DNA of 64,000 nucleotides from JAAXXJ01 sp964412455 (GTDB lineage Bacteria; Nitrospirota; UBA9217): NCBI GenBank assembly GCA_964412455.1, contig CAYPOT010000004.1, forward strand, positions 40,980 to 104,979. Direction: 5' to 3'. The position numbers and the translations under genes were made by a program. This document shows positions 8,829-17,657 of the stretch, in pieces; position 1 is the first letter of the stretch; every line of letters starts with the position of its first letter. Under the pieces are notes generated by a model, which saw nothing but the letters and a program-made list of their open reading frames with translations, ran no database searches and was not told where the DNA came from.

Positions 8829-10418
8829 ATGAATACGAGCTTCTACAACACTCCCGGCAAGCACAAAGGCATCCTCTCCTGGGTCCTCTCCACGGACCAC
8901 AAGCGGATCGGGCTGCTCTATCTCTCCTGCATGACCGTCTTCTTCCTGACGGGCATGACGCTGGGCCTCCTCATGCGGCTGGAGCTCATCGCGCCTGGCA
9001 GGACCATCATGGCGGCGCAGACCTACAACGCGCTCTTCACCCTCCACGGCGTCATCATGATCTTCCTGTTCATCATCCCCGGCATTCCCGCAGCGCTCGG
9101 AAACTTCATCCTGCCGCTCCAGATCGGCGCCCAGGATGTGTCCTTCCCGCGGCTCAACCTCCTGTCGTGGTGGTTCTACATCATCGGAGCGGCGGTCGCC
9201 ATCACCTCGCTCTTCACCGGCGGCGGTCCTCCCGACACAGGCTGGACCTTCTATGTCCCCTACAGCGTCCGTACCGGGACGAACGTTTCACTGGCGGTCT
9301 TCGGCGTCTTCCTCATGGGCATCTCCTCAACGCTCACCGGGCTCAACTTCGTCACGACCATCCACCGCCTGCGGGCGCCGGGGATGAAGTGGTTCCGCAT
9401 GCCGCTCTTTGTCTGGTCGCTCTATGCAACGGGCTGGGTGCAGCTCCTTGCCACGCCCGTCATCGCCATCACCCTGCTGATGCTCGTGGCCGAGCGGTTC
9501 TTCGGCATCGGCTTCTTCGACCCGGCCAAGGGCGGTGACCCCATCCTCTTCGAGCATCTCTTCTGGATCTACTCACACCCGGCGGTCTACATCATGATCC
9601 TGCCGGCCATGGGCGCCGTCAGCGAGATCATCCCGGTCTTTGCCCGGCGGACCATCTTCGGCTATAAGGCCATCGCTTTCTCCAGCCTCGGCATCGCCAT
9701 CTTCGGCTACCTCGTCTGGGGCCACCATATGTTCACCAGCGGAATGAGCGACGAGTCAAGAATGATCTTCTCGCTCCTCACCTTTCTCGTGGCTGTGCCG
9801 AGCGGCATCAAGGTCTTTAACTGGGTGGCGAGCATGTACAAGGGCTCGATCCGGCTGGACGCCCCATTCCTCTTCACCATGGCATTTATCTTCCTGTTCT
9901 CCATCGGAGGGCTTACCGGATTGATCCAGGGGGCGCTCGCCACGAACGTCCACGTGCATGGCACCTACTTCATCGTCGCCCATTTCCACTACGTCATGTT
10001 CGGCGGCACGGTCTTCGCCTTCTTCGCCAGCCTCCACTACTGGTTCCCCAAGATGTCCGGACGGATGTACCATGAAGGCCGCGCGCGGCTCGCCGCCCTC
10101 ATCCTCTTTATCGGATTCAATGCGCTCTACTTCCCCATGTTCATCCTGGGCTGGCAGGGCATGCCGCGGCGGTACTACGACTACCTCCCGCACTACCAGC
10201 CCCTCCACGTCGTCTCCACCGTCGGGTCCTGGATCCTGGCCACGGGCATCCTGTTCATGCTGTTCAATCTTCTCCGCTCCCTCAGGACCGGAGAGAAGGT
10301 CGGCGATAATCCCTGGGGCGGAACCACGCTGGAGTGGAAGACCACCTCGCCTCCGCCAACAGAGAATTTTGAGAAGATACCCGAGGTCACGACGGGACCG
10401 TACAACTATAAATCTTGA
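8829..10418 (+). CDS. ctaD: Cytochrome c oxidase subunit I (A2-type haem-copper oxidase)
   Basis: This 529-residue, 12-helix-type protein is the catalytic subunit of a proton-pumping O2 reductase. Ligands visible are H73 (low-spin haem), H250, H299 and H300 (CuB), Y254 (the cross-linked tyrosine) and H385/H387 in AHFHYV for the two haems. K328 in PSGIKVFNW marks the K channel. The usual D-channel glutamate in HPEVY is replaced (HPAVY), with Tyr-Ser before the histidine, which is the hallmark of the A2 subfamily. The ATG at 8829 has only a weak ribosome site. A repeat separates it from sco1, but the gene order supports one operon. Confidence 0.95.
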   Translation: MNTSFYNTPGKHKGILSWVLSTDHKRIGLLYLSCMTVFFLTGMTLGLLMRLELIAPGRTIMAAQTYNALFTLHGVIMIFLFIIPGIPAALGNFILPLQIGAQDVSFPRLNLLSWWFYIIGAAVAITSLFTGGGPPDTGWTFYVPYSVRTGTNVSLAVFGVFLMGISSTLTGLNFVTTIHRLRAPGMKWFRMPLFVWSLYATGWVQLLATPVIAITLLMLVAERFFGIGFFDPAKGGDPILFEHLFWIYSHPAVYIMILPAMGAVSEIIPVFARRTIFGYKAIAFSSLGIAIFGYLVWGHHMFTSGMSDESRMIFSLLTFLVAVPSGIKVFNWVASMYKGSIRLDAPFLFTMAFIFLFSIGGLTGLIQGALATNVHVHGTYFIVAHFHYVMFGGTVFAFFASLHYWFPKMSGRMYHEGRARLAALILFIGFNALYFPMFILGWQGMPRRYYDYLPHYQPLHVVSTVGSWILATGILFMLFNLLRSLRTGEKVGDNPWGGTTLEWKTTSPPPTENFEKIPEVTTGPYNYKS

Positions 10419-10419
10419 A

Positions 10420-10573
10420 CCACAGAGGCACAGAGACACAGAGGAAGGTCATGAAACACTTAACCACAGATGAACACAGATAACAGCACCAATTACTTTG
10501 ATCCGTGTCAATCCGTGGCCAAAAAGATCTTTACTTTACTTTGCTTTTCTCTGTGTCTCTGTGTCTCTGTGGC
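10420..10573. repeat. Nested inverted repeat between coxI and coxIII
   Basis: The outer arms at 10420-10445 (CCACAGAGGCACAGAGACAC...) and 10545-10573 (ending CTCTGTGTCTCTGTGGC) are near-perfect reverse complements. An inner pair of arms (ACCACAGATGAACACAGAT near 10462-10480 and ATCCGTGTCAATCCGTGGC near 10501-10519) forms a second dyad. Each arm is a short word reiterated with small changes. It sits immediately after the coxI stop. Confidence 0.85.
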
Positions 10574-10586
10574 AGACGTTGACTTT

Positions 10587-11204
10587 ATGAACGATATCAC
10601 TCAAACAACATTGCCCCACAAAGACTACGCCGGCGCCAAGCTCGGCATGTGGCTCTTCCTGTTCACGGAGATCCTGCTCTTCGGCGGGCTGTTCCTGGTC
10701 TATTCTGTGTACCGGTCGATGTATCCGCAGGACTTTCACGAGGCCGCGGCCGGACTCAGCACCGTCCTCGGGACGGTCAACACGCTCATCCTGCTCACGA
10801 GCAGCCTGACCATGGCGCTCTCCATTTCGGCGCTTCGTCGCGGGAACAGCAGGCGATCGGTCCTGCTGCAGGCCGCCACGATCGTGTTTGGTCTTGTCTT
10901 TCTCGTGAACAAGTATTTTGAATGGAGCGGGCATATCCATGAGGGGCTGTATCCGAACGCCCCCGAACTGTTGTCGCGGAGCCACGGAGAGATCCTCTTT
11001 TACGGCCTTTACTACGTTATGACCGGACTCCACGGGCTCCACGTCGTCGTTGGCCTTGTCCTCATCGGGATCATGCTGGCCTTGACCAGTCGGCAACGGA
11101 TCACCGGCGCTGACCATGTCAAACTGGAGAACGCGGGGCTTTACTGGCACCTGGTGGACCTGATCTGGATATATCTGTTCCCGCTGTTCTATCTGATAAC
11201 ATAG
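10587..11204 (+). CDS. ctaE: Cytochrome c oxidase subunit III
   Basis: This 205-residue membrane protein has about five helices and the subunit III features KLGMWLFLFTEILLFGG at the start and MTGLHGLHVVVG near the end. It stabilises subunit I and helps sustain proton pumping. The ATG at 10587 begins the conserved part; an upstream in-frame extension from 10470 only translates the inverted repeat. The short five-helix form, lacking the first two helices of mitochondrial subunit III, is usual for caa3-type bacterial oxidases. Confidence 0.92.
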   Translation: MNDITQTTLPHKDYAGAKLGMWLFLFTEILLFGGLFLVYSVYRSMYPQDFHEAAAGLSTVLGTVNTLILLTSSLTMALSISALRRGNSRRSVLLQAATIVFGLVFLVNKYFEWSGHIHEGLYPNAPELLSRSHGEILFYGLYYVMTGLHGLHVVVGLVLIGIMLALTSRQRITGADHVKLENAGLYWHLVDLIWIYLFPLFYLIT

Positions 11205-11216
11205 GGGCGAGGGCAT

Positions 11217-11537
11217 ATGAACCGTCGCGCACTACATTTGATAGCTCTGCTTGTCTGGATCATCGGGTTTTTCCTCATAGGGTTCGGCGTATGGGGATTT
11301 CAGGCGGGACACCTCATGCTCATGGGATACTTGCTGGCGGGCGTCGTGATCTACGTGTTCGCTGCGTTCCTCAACCGGTGTCCGAAGTGCAGGATGCCAT
11401 TGCTGCTCAAACCGATGAAGCTGCTCGGCATGGACCTGTACCGGTGGGCGTTCCTCACCCCGGAACAGTGCGGACATTGCGGAAACATCCTCGAGCAAAA
11501 CAAGAGAGGTCAGGGGTCAAACACCCTATCATCATGA
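11217..11537 (+). CDS. Small membrane protein with zinc ribbon, in cox operon
   Basis: This 106-residue protein has two N-terminal membrane helices (about 8-27 and 34-52) followed by two CxxC knuckles (CPKC and CGHC) that should bind zinc or another metal. I do not recognise a named family. Its stop overlaps the start of coxIV (ATGA), so it is co-translated with oxidase subunits. A role in assembly or metal handling is possible but is inferred only from context. Confidence 0.75.
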   Translation: MNRRALHLIALLVWIIGFFLIGFGVWGFQAGHLMLMGYLLAGVVIYVFAAFLNRCPKCRMPLLLKPMKLLGMDLYRWAFLTPEQCGHCGNILEQNKRGQGSNTLSS

Positions 11538-11818
11538 ACGAACAGGACAAACATATCGTCAGCACAAAGACCTTCGTTCTTGTCTGGATCGCGCTGCTCA
11601 TACTCACGGCGGTAACGGTCACGGTCGCGAAATTGGACCTCGGCGCGATGAGCACCCTCACGGCCGTCGTGATCGCGTCGGTCAAGGCCGGCCTCGTGCT
11701 CTGGTTCTTCATGCACCTGAAGTACGAAAAGCGGCTCCTGAAGCTTCTTCTGCTGGTCCCGATCGTGACCCTGGCGGTCATCATCGGGCTGACGTTCGTT
11801 GATGTGTTGTACCGGTAG
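11534..11818 (+). CDS. Cytochrome c oxidase subunit IV, prokaryotic type
   Basis: This 94-residue protein has three predicted helices and the typical segment VIASVKAGLVLWFFMHLKYE found in bacterial oxidase subunit IV (CtaF/CyoD-like). It is a small accessory subunit that stabilises the oxidase. Its ATG overlaps the previous stop by 4 bp, indicating translational coupling. Confidence 0.85.
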   Translation: MNEQDKHIVSTKTFVLVWIALLILTAVTVTVAKLDLGAMSTLTAVVIASVKAGLVLWFFMHLKYEKRLLKLLLLVPIVTLAVIIGLTFVDVLYR

Positions 11819-11828
11819 CGCTATGCGC

Positions 11829-11922
11829 ATTGGAAATTGTAAATTGCAGATTGTAAATTTTAAAACGGTAGGAAGCAGACGTTCAATTTGATATTTCCAT
11901 TTTCCAATTTAAAATTTTCAAT
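11829..11922. repeat. AT-rich word-reiterated dyad before coxII
   Basis: The left side carries GGAAATTGTAAATTGCAGAT and AAATTTTAAAA; the right side carries ATTTCCATTTTCCAATTT and AAAATTTTCAA, which are roughly complementary. It stands out from the GC-rich genes on both sides and lies in the only sizeable gap between coxIV and coxII. Confidence 0.65.
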
Positions 11923-11935
11923 GTCGTGAGGTCTT

Positions 11936-12856
11936 ATGCTCCACGGCTGGACAAATCTTTCAAGCTCGGTCGACAGCGTTTTCCTGTTCATCATGGGGAT
12001 ATCGCTCGTCTTGTTGGTAGGCATCACCGGCGCGATGGTCTACTTCGCCATCCGGTATCGGCGGTCGAAACATCCCCGCGCCGAGAACATCGAAGGCAAC
12101 CTTCCGCTCGAGATCATCTGGACCGTGATCCCCACGCTTTTGGTGCTCGCCATCTTCTGGGTCGGCTGGAAGGGCTTCGTGTACATGCGCACCGTGCCGC
12201 AGGACGCCATGCTGGTGAAGGTCACGGCACGCATGTGGTCATGGCACTTCGCATATGAGAACGGTGCTACGAGCGAAGTTCTGAAGGTGCCGGTTGACAA
12301 GCCGGTGAAGCTCGCCATCCATTCCGCGGATGTCCTGCACAGCCTCTCCATCCCCGCCTTCCGCGTGAAGGAAGACGCCGTGCCCGGCAGGGAGAACTAC
12401 CTCTGGTTCCAGCCCGAGGTAACCGGGTCCTATGACCTCTTCTGCACCGAGTACTGCGGCATGGGGCATTCCTCAATGATCACCAAGGTCGAGGTCATGT
12501 CGGAACAGGATTTCAATACCTGGTACGCCCAGGCAACAGGGAAAGCGGCTGGAGGGAAATTGGGGCCGGACGGAGCGAAACTGTTCAAGGAAAAGGGCTG
12601 TTCAGCCTGCCACACCATAGACGGGTCTCCCAAAGTGGGCCCGACGCTGAAGGGAGTCTCCGGCCGCCGTGTCACGGTCCTGACCAGCGGCAAGGAACGC
12701 GAGCTCACCGCGAACGACGAATATCTCCGGAAGTCCCTGGTCTACCCTCAGGCGGATGTCGTGAAAGGCTTCCCCCCCATCATGCCTTCCCAGAAGGGCA
12801 TCCTCAAGGACGCCGAGATCGATGCGCTGGTGGAATATATGAAAACGCTGCATTAA
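11936..12856 (+). CDS. ctaC: Cytochrome c oxidase subunit II with C-terminal cytochrome c (caa3-type)
   Basis: This 306-residue protein has two membrane helices (about 15-39 and 60-82), a cupredoxin domain with the CuA ligands H135, C170, E172, C174, H178 and M181 (CTEYCGMGHSSM), and a fused cytochrome c domain with CSACH at 222-226 and a PPIMPS segment offering the axial methionine. It receives electrons from cytochrome c or directly from a quinol:cytochrome c reductase and passes them to subunit I. The fusion marks a caa3-type enzyme. The ATG at 11936 follows GTGAGG. Confidence 0.95.
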   Translation: MLHGWTNLSSSVDSVFLFIMGISLVLLVGITGAMVYFAIRYRRSKHPRAENIEGNLPLEIIWTVIPTLLVLAIFWVGWKGFVYMRTVPQDAMLVKVTARMWSWHFAYENGATSEVLKVPVDKPVKLAIHSADVLHSLSIPAFRVKEDAVPGRENYLWFQPEVTGSYDLFCTEYCGMGHSSMITKVEVMSEQDFNTWYAQATGKAAGGKLGPDGAKLFKEKGCSACHTIDGSPKVGPTLKGVSGRRVTVLTSGKERELTANDEYLRKSLVYPQADVVKGFPPIMPSQKGILKDAEIDALVEYMKTLH

Positions 12857-12859
12857 TAT

Positions 12860-12938
12860 CACCCTCCCTTCATCCCTCCCCTCAAGGGAGGGAACTCGTC
12901 CCCTCTCCCCTCGCGGGAGAGGGCCAGGGTGAGGGGAA
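12860..12938. repeat. C/T-rich inverted repeat before ctaB
   Basis: A perfect hairpin pairs CCCTCTCCC (12901-12909) with GGGAGAGGG (12915-12923), and outer CACCCT/AGGGTG pairs extend it. It resembles the widely dispersed 'CTCTCCC/GGGAGAG' intergenic repeats of many proteobacteria. Confidence 0.75.
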
Positions 12939-12942
12939 AACT

Positions 12943-13806
12943 ATGAAAAACATCAAACACTATTTTGTCCTCTGCCGTCTGCCTATCTCCCTCTTCGCGA
13001 CGTGCTCCGCGCTGACGGGATATCTACTCACCGGATCGGTCCAGGCGGGCACGACCGCCTTCCTGGCAACAAGTATCTTTCTCCTTGCCTGCGGCGCGTC
13101 AGCGCTGAACCAGTTCCAGGAGCGCGACCTCGACGCGCTGATGGAGCGCACGCGTCATCGTCCCCTTCCTGCGGGCACAATGACTCCCGCTCACGTACTT
13201 GTTGTTTCGTGGATGTTGATCCTTGCGGGTCTTCTCCTGCTCGGCAGCCTGGGCTGGACGTCTGTCACGTTCGGCGCGCTGGCCATCGTGTGGTACAACG
13301 GCCTGTACACCCGGCTCAAGCGAACAACGGCCTTTGCCGCGGTCCCCGGGGCATTGGTCGGCGCGCTCCCGCCGGTCATCGGATGGGCGGCGGGCGACGG
13401 TAATCTTGCCGATCCCCGGCTCTTCGCTCTTGCCGTACTGTTCTTTCTCTGGCAGATCCCCCATTTCTGGCTGCTGCTGCTCCGAAACTCCGCGCAGTAT
13501 GAACATGCCGGCCTCCCGACCCTTACGTCGGTCATTCCACAGGAACGTCTTGCGCGAATCACACTTCTCTGGATCGCGGCAGCAGCGGTCGCCAGTCTTG
13601 CCATGCCCCTCTTCGGCATTGTCCGTTCACCCTACGCATATGCCTCCCTTGTCATCCTGGCCCTCTGGGTTTCCGGATCAGGGCTCGGGATCGTCATCGG
13701 GAGCACCGCCGCTGCATCCCTGCTTCCCACTTTCAGACGCGTAAATATATTTATTCTCCTTTTCATGCTGCTTGCCGTATTCGATACCCTCCTGTTGAGA
13801 GGATGA
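12943..13806 (+). CDS. ctaB: Protohaem IX farnesyltransferase (haem O synthase)
   Basis: This 287-residue polytopic UbiA-family prenyltransferase carries the first Asp-rich motif NQFQERDLDALMERT-HRPLP near 57-75. It attaches farnesyl to haem b, making haem O for the A-type oxidase encoded upstream. The start at 12943 follows a G-rich stretch. Position directly after coxII supports function in oxidase maturation. No ctaA (haem A synthase) is in the window, so the final haem type is not settled. Confidence 0.9.
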   Translation: MKNIKHYFVLCRLPISLFATCSALTGYLLTGSVQAGTTAFLATSIFLLACGASALNQFQERDLDALMERTRHRPLPAGTMTPAHVLVVSWMLILAGLLLLGSLGWTSVTFGALAIVWYNGLYTRLKRTTAFAAVPGALVGALPPVIGWAAGDGNLADPRLFALAVLFFLWQIPHFWLLLLRNSAQYEHAGLPTLTSVIPQERLARITLLWIAAAAVASLAMPLFGIVRSPYAYASLVILALWVSGSGLGIVIGSTAAASLLPTFRRVNIFILLFMLLAVFDTLLLRG

Positions 13807-13816
13807 AAGGTCTTCG

Positions 13817-14215
13817 ATGCCGCGATCCCGTAACGCCACGGCCGAAAGGCTGCAACAGCTTCTGATCGAGAAGTCTCCTCTCATCGAGGAGTACACGCGG
13901 GAGCTTTGTCCTGATTGCACCGATGTCTGCTGCAGGCAGAAACACGGCATCTACCGCGAGCGGGACGTTCTTTACCTCAATGCTTTGGGGACCGCCATCC
14001 CTGCCCGCGATCCGGCACGGCCGCGGGATGGTTCCTGCGAGGCGATCGGCGAGCGCGGCTGCATCCATCCCCGGTGGCTCCGGCCGTTCAAATGCACCTG
14101 GTATTTCTGCGAGCCCATTATTCTTGCCATGCAGGACCGGCCGCAGCGGTCGACGAGGGCCCTCACGGCCGCCATGGAAGAAATGATCCGGCTCTACGAT
14201 GAACTGGGAGGATGA
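13817..14215 (+). CDS. Cysteine-cluster (YkgJ-like) protein
   Basis: This 132-residue soluble protein has CPDCTDVCC near 31-39 and more Cys residues further on (DGSCEAI, RGCIHP, FKCTWYFC). The pattern resembles YkgJ-type putative zinc- or iron-chelating proteins, with the CxxC-x-CC start typical for that group. Function is unknown. It follows ctaB by 10 bp and its stop overlaps the methyltransferase start, so it belongs to the same transcript. Confidence 0.65.
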   Translation: MPRSRNATAERLQQLLIEKSPLIEEYTRELCPDCTDVCCRQKHGIYRERDVLYLNALGTAIPARDPARPRDGSCEAIGERGCIHPRWLRPFKCTWYFCEPIILAMQDRPQRSTRALTAAMEEMIRLYDELGG

Positions 14216-15183
14216 CCGACATGGACAGACAGCTGGCAAAACAGGCACAGGAGTTCGCGCGGCTCTCGGGCGGGTTTCGCGCGACACGCGTGGTATTGAC
14301 GGCGAACAATCTCCGGATATTTGAGTATATCGGCAAGGGAGCGACCGCCGTGGAGCTGTCGAAGAACCTGAGGACCGATCTCCGGGCTACCGGGATACTG
14401 CTCGATGCAGTCACCGCCCTCGGGCTGCTCAGGAAAGCGCGGGGCATCTATCGCCTCACAACTCCGGCGAAGCAGTTCCTGCTCCCGGACAGCCCCTGGT
14501 ACCAGGGCGACATGCTGCGCCACCTCGATACGCTCTGGACGAACTGGTCCGGCCTCGACGAGGTGGTCAGGACCGGCATGCCGAACCGTTCCGGCGGCAG
14601 GCACCATGACGTCTTCATCCGCGCCATGCACAATAACGCTGTCCTCCGCTCGGCAGCCGTGCTCAAGGCGCTCGATCTTCGCAAGGTGAAGCGCGCGCTC
14701 GACCTTGGCGGCGGCCCGGGTACCTATGGCATTGAGCTTGCCAAACGAGGCATCGAGGTCACTCTTTTCGATCTTCCTAATACGGTCGAGATAGCCGGCG
14801 AGATGATCCGGAAGGCTGGCGTCAAAAACGTTACGTTCCGGGGCGGCGACTTTCACTTCGACGACATCGGCAGCGGCTACGACCTGGTCCTCCTGAGCCA
14901 GGTGCTCCATTCCCACAGCCCCCTGGAGAACCGCGCGCTCCTGGGCAGGGTCTTCGACGCCCTCGCGCCGAAGGGCACCGTCGCCATCCACGAGTTCACC
15001 CTCTCCGAGGACCACGCGTCGCCGATCGCTGGCGCGCTATTTTCTGTGAACATGCTCGTGAACACGCCGGAGGGGCGCAGTTACACGCCGAAGGAGATGA
15101 AAGGCTGGTTGACGAAGGTGGGATTCGACCGCGTCAAGAAGGTCGATCTTAGCGATACGGTGGTAATGACCGGAAGGAAGTAG
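14212..15183 (+). CDS. SAM-dependent O-methyltransferase with N-terminal winged-helix domain
   Basis: This 323-residue protein follows the plan of plant-like O-methyltransferases: an N-terminal dimerisation winged helix (about 15-90, TGILLDAVTALGLLRK) and a Rossmann domain with the SAM motif ALDLGGGPGTYGIELA near 162-177. Relatives include acetylserotonin and hydroxyneurosporene methyltransferases. The substrate is unknown; a quinone or isoprenoid is possible given the membrane-respiration context, but that is only an inference. The ATG at 14212 overlaps the previous stop (ATGA); a second ATG at 14221 is an alternative. Confidence 0.8.
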   Translation: MTDMDRQLAKQAQEFARLSGGFRATRVVLTANNLRIFEYIGKGATAVELSKNLRTDLRATGILLDAVTALGLLRKARGIYRLTTPAKQFLLPDSPWYQGDMLRHLDTLWTNWSGLDEVVRTGMPNRSGGRHHDVFIRAMHNNAVLRSAAVLKALDLRKVKRALDLGGGPGTYGIELAKRGIEVTLFDLPNTVEIAGEMIRKAGVKNVTFRGGDFHFDDIGSGYDLVLLSQVLHSHSPLENRALLGRVFDALAPKGTVAIHEFTLSEDHASPIAGALFSVNMLVNTPEGRSYTPKEMKGWLTKVGFDRVKKVDLSDTVVMTGRK

Positions 15184-15191
15184 ACGCTGCG

Positions 15192-15794
15192 CTATTTCAC
15201 AAGCAGTAGGCAGTACAACACTGGCCCCATGCCAGCTAAAGACCACGCAAACAGTGCGATAGAAATATATATTCTTTCGACAATAGCGTACCTATCGAGA
15301 TACAAGTTTCTGCTGTTATCTATATTTAAGTTCCCCTGTGTCATAACATTTGAAGTCATCTCAGACGACTGGCTCTTCACCAAGAGCTTCTTCTCAAATT
15401 CCATCAAGTGAAGATGAGCACGATATGATCTTTCAACAAGATGACCGCGCTCATACTCAGAATATGCGGACTGAACACAGACGACGATCAATAATGCGGC
15501 AATCACCAATGGAACATCCTTGGCACCGCATTGCCGGACATCTCGGATAACGATAAGCAGTGATATCCCGCAAAACATCGCTATAATAATATTTCCAGCC
15601 ACCCGAAGCATGCCTATTGCATTGAGTGCCATCTTGGTGTTCCCGTCTATGCTGCCTGCCTGTGAGAAGATTAGCACGGATAGATGGTCAGAATACCTTG
15701 CAGCAAGATAGGCCGTCAGAAGTGAAAGTATTAACCCGATTATGCAGCGCCGGTCTGCAAAAATACGTTGAATGATCGCACTCATTTTCCCCAT
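15192..15794 (-). CDS. Hypothetical multi-pass membrane protein
   Basis: This 200-residue protein has about four predicted membrane segments (near 17-32, 62-85, 94-108 and 176-197) and a charged loop between the last two. I do not recognise a family. It is followed upstream on the same strand by the WG-repeat gene with a 10 bp gap, and both have lower GC than the cox operon, suggesting acquired DNA. ATGs at 15794 and 15785 are both possible starts. Confidence 0.6.
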   Translation of the reverse strand: MGKMSAIIQRIFADRRCIIGLILSLLTAYLAARYSDHLSVLIFSQAGSIDGNTKMALNAIGMLRVAGNIIIAMFCGISLLIVIRDVRQCGAKDVPLVIAALLIVVCVQSAYSEYERGHLVERSYRAHLHLMEFEKKLLVKSQSSEMTSNVMTQGNLNIDNSRNLYLDRYAIVERIYISIALFAWSLAGMGPVLYCLLLVK

Positions 15795-15804
15795 CTCATA
15801 GTTA

Positions 15805-16839
15805 CTATTTAACCCGCACCGCCGCCAAACCTTCCCGGAAAGGTTCAGCTGCTTTATAGCTTGGCTTGATTGCGACCCTCCCTTTTATGTCAATATAGCC
15901 CCATCCCCTTTTCTTAATCCAGAACAGCGCTCGCCCCTCAAAAAACGACTCACAGGAGTCAGCCGGCGGGACAGTGAACCATTCGCCTCTTTTATTCACA
16001 TAACCGTGATTCCCTTTCACAAGGATGTGTGCAAGGCCCTCTTGAAAATGCGACGCCATTTGAAATTGCGGCTGAATCACAAACTGACCGAATTCATTAA
16101 TAAATCCGAATTGATCAATTCGCCTTGCTGGAGCAAGCCCTTCTTCAGAAAAATCACATCCCCACAAATTTTCTCTTTCGTCCGAATAGATAATGTTGCC
16201 GAATATGTTTATATAACACATTGCCTCCAGGTCGCGTAGTATTATTAAGGCATGACCTTTGACGAAGCTGTGCGCGAACGCTGCCGGAAGCGCCGGTCTG
16301 ATTCTTACATCGCCTGATTTATCGATATACTCCCATGTCTTTTCCTTATCATTGAAAACAGGCGCAAGGTCTCCTCGAAATGGCATAGCTGCACAAAAGC
16401 TTTTCTTGATAGCGATATTACCTTGCTTGTCAAAATATCGATATTTCCCCCGATGCATCAGCACAGCAAGTCCCTCAGAAAAGGCTGGTGGATACTCCGG
16501 CCTGCAATTGAGTTCCTTTCTGACCTTAAACACCCACTTTCCCCGCTTATTGATAAATCCGACCGAATTTTCCTGTTCCACATAGGCCAATCCCTCGCTG
16601 AAACGATGACCGTCGTGGAACACAGGTTCAATAACTATATCGCCTTTGGTGTTTATGTAGCCGATACGATCCCCGATACCGATGGCAGCGAAGCACTCGC
16701 TAAATCTGCGGGCATATGTGTAGCAGGGCTCGATGACCATCTTCCCTTTTCTATTGATAAAACCATAGCGATGATTTTGATTTATGGTGTCTGATAACCA
16801 TCGAACCAACTTGGTCTTTTTAGGCTTCTTTGTTCTCAT
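15805..16839 (-). CDS. WG-repeat protein
   Basis: This 344-residue protein is made of repeated units containing YGFINRKGKMVIEP, IGYINTKGDIVIEP, VGFINKRGKWVF and WGYIDIKGRVAIKP, the WG (KWG) repeat. These form beta-rich repeat folds of unknown binding role and vary greatly among strains. The ATG at 16839 is preceded by AAGGAG; an upstream TTG frame is not needed. It is AT-richer than its neighbours and lies next to a transposon. Confidence 0.85.
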   Translation of the reverse strand: MRTKKPKKTKLVRWLSDTINQNHRYGFINRKGKMVIEPCYTYARRFSECFAAIGIGDRIGYINTKGDIVIEPVFHDGHRFSEGLAYVEQENSVGFINKRGKWVFKVRKELNCRPEYPPAFSEGLAVLMHRGKYRYFDKQGNIAIKKSFCAAMPFRGDLAPVFNDKEKTWEYIDKSGDVRIRPALPAAFAHSFVKGHALIILRDLEAMCYINIFGNIIYSDERENLWGCDFSEEGLAPARRIDQFGFINEFGQFVIQPQFQMASHFQEGLAHILVKGNHGYVNKRGEWFTVPPADSCESFFEGRALFWIKKRGWGYIDIKGRVAIKPSYKAAEPFREGLAAVRVK

Positions 16840-17110
16840 TGAGCGGCTCCTTATTGAAGGCTGCTTGTCCAACTATTCCAGTGGTTATCATACATATCTG
16901 CTTCGACATAAGCCTGTTGTAGCCTTCAGCTTTATACCAGCCTTAAAGCCCTTCGTTACTTCTGAATAAAACAAACCATCGATTCTTCATTTCTGATTAT
17001 AATAGCCGCGCTTGTAAAAAAAGGAGCCCGGAAACGGGGAGGATTGCGTTTTAGCGGACGAGTCTTTCCGCCGCCCCGGGCTAAGGTGCGGGTCATTGTC
17101 TCTTTTTATC

Positions 17111-17554
17111 ATGATGTGTGTCAAGGATATTTTCATTCTTGGAAAGGAGTATCCCTTTTATAGGCCTGACCATTGTCACCGGAAGGGGTGCGGAAGTACG
17201 AAGCTATGGGGGCACGGATTCGTGGAATTGTACATTGATGGATACATTAATCGTTTGTGGTTTCGCCGGTGGCGTTGCCCTATCTGCGGGTGCGTGCATA
17301 CGATTCGGCCCTTGGGGTATTGGCTACGGCATCAGACGCCGATTCGGATTATCGTCAAGGGACTGTGTCATCGGTTGACGTATGGGTTTTGGCTTAAGAC
17401 ACTGGGGCCTTCCCGGCAGCGGCAACAGCATTGGCTCCGGGCGCTTCGGAAAAACATCAAGGCGCGGTTGGGCATGGACTTCATGGGCGAGCTCATTGAT
17501 GGACTCTATGAGCTTGTTCAACTCCCGATGGTGCCGGTAATAAGGTCGGGATAA
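17111..17554 (+). CDS. Zinc-ribbon protein of the transposon
   Basis: This 147-residue basic protein has paired cysteines (CHRKGC and CPICGC) forming a likely zinc ribbon, followed by an Arg/Lys-rich region. It resembles the DUF6431-type proteins that sit ahead of DDE transposase genes in some transposons. It could bind the transposon ends. The ATG at 17111 has no strong ribosome site; an alternative TTG lies at 17096. Confidence 0.6.
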   Translation: MMCVKDIFILGKEYPFYRPDHCHRKGCGSTKLWGHGFVELYIDGYINRLWFRRWRCPICGCVHTIRPLGYWLRHQTPIRIIVKGLCHRLTYGFWLKTLGPSRQRQQHWLRALRKNIKARLGMDFMGELIDGLYELVQLPMVPVIRSG

Positions 17555-17657
17555 TCCTAATCGGCGGTAAAAATAGTACCACCCTACTTGAGTGTTGCTT
17601 TGAGTTTTATGCCGGGACACAGTATCTTCCATCCATCAAACAAAAAGGAGGCTTTTG

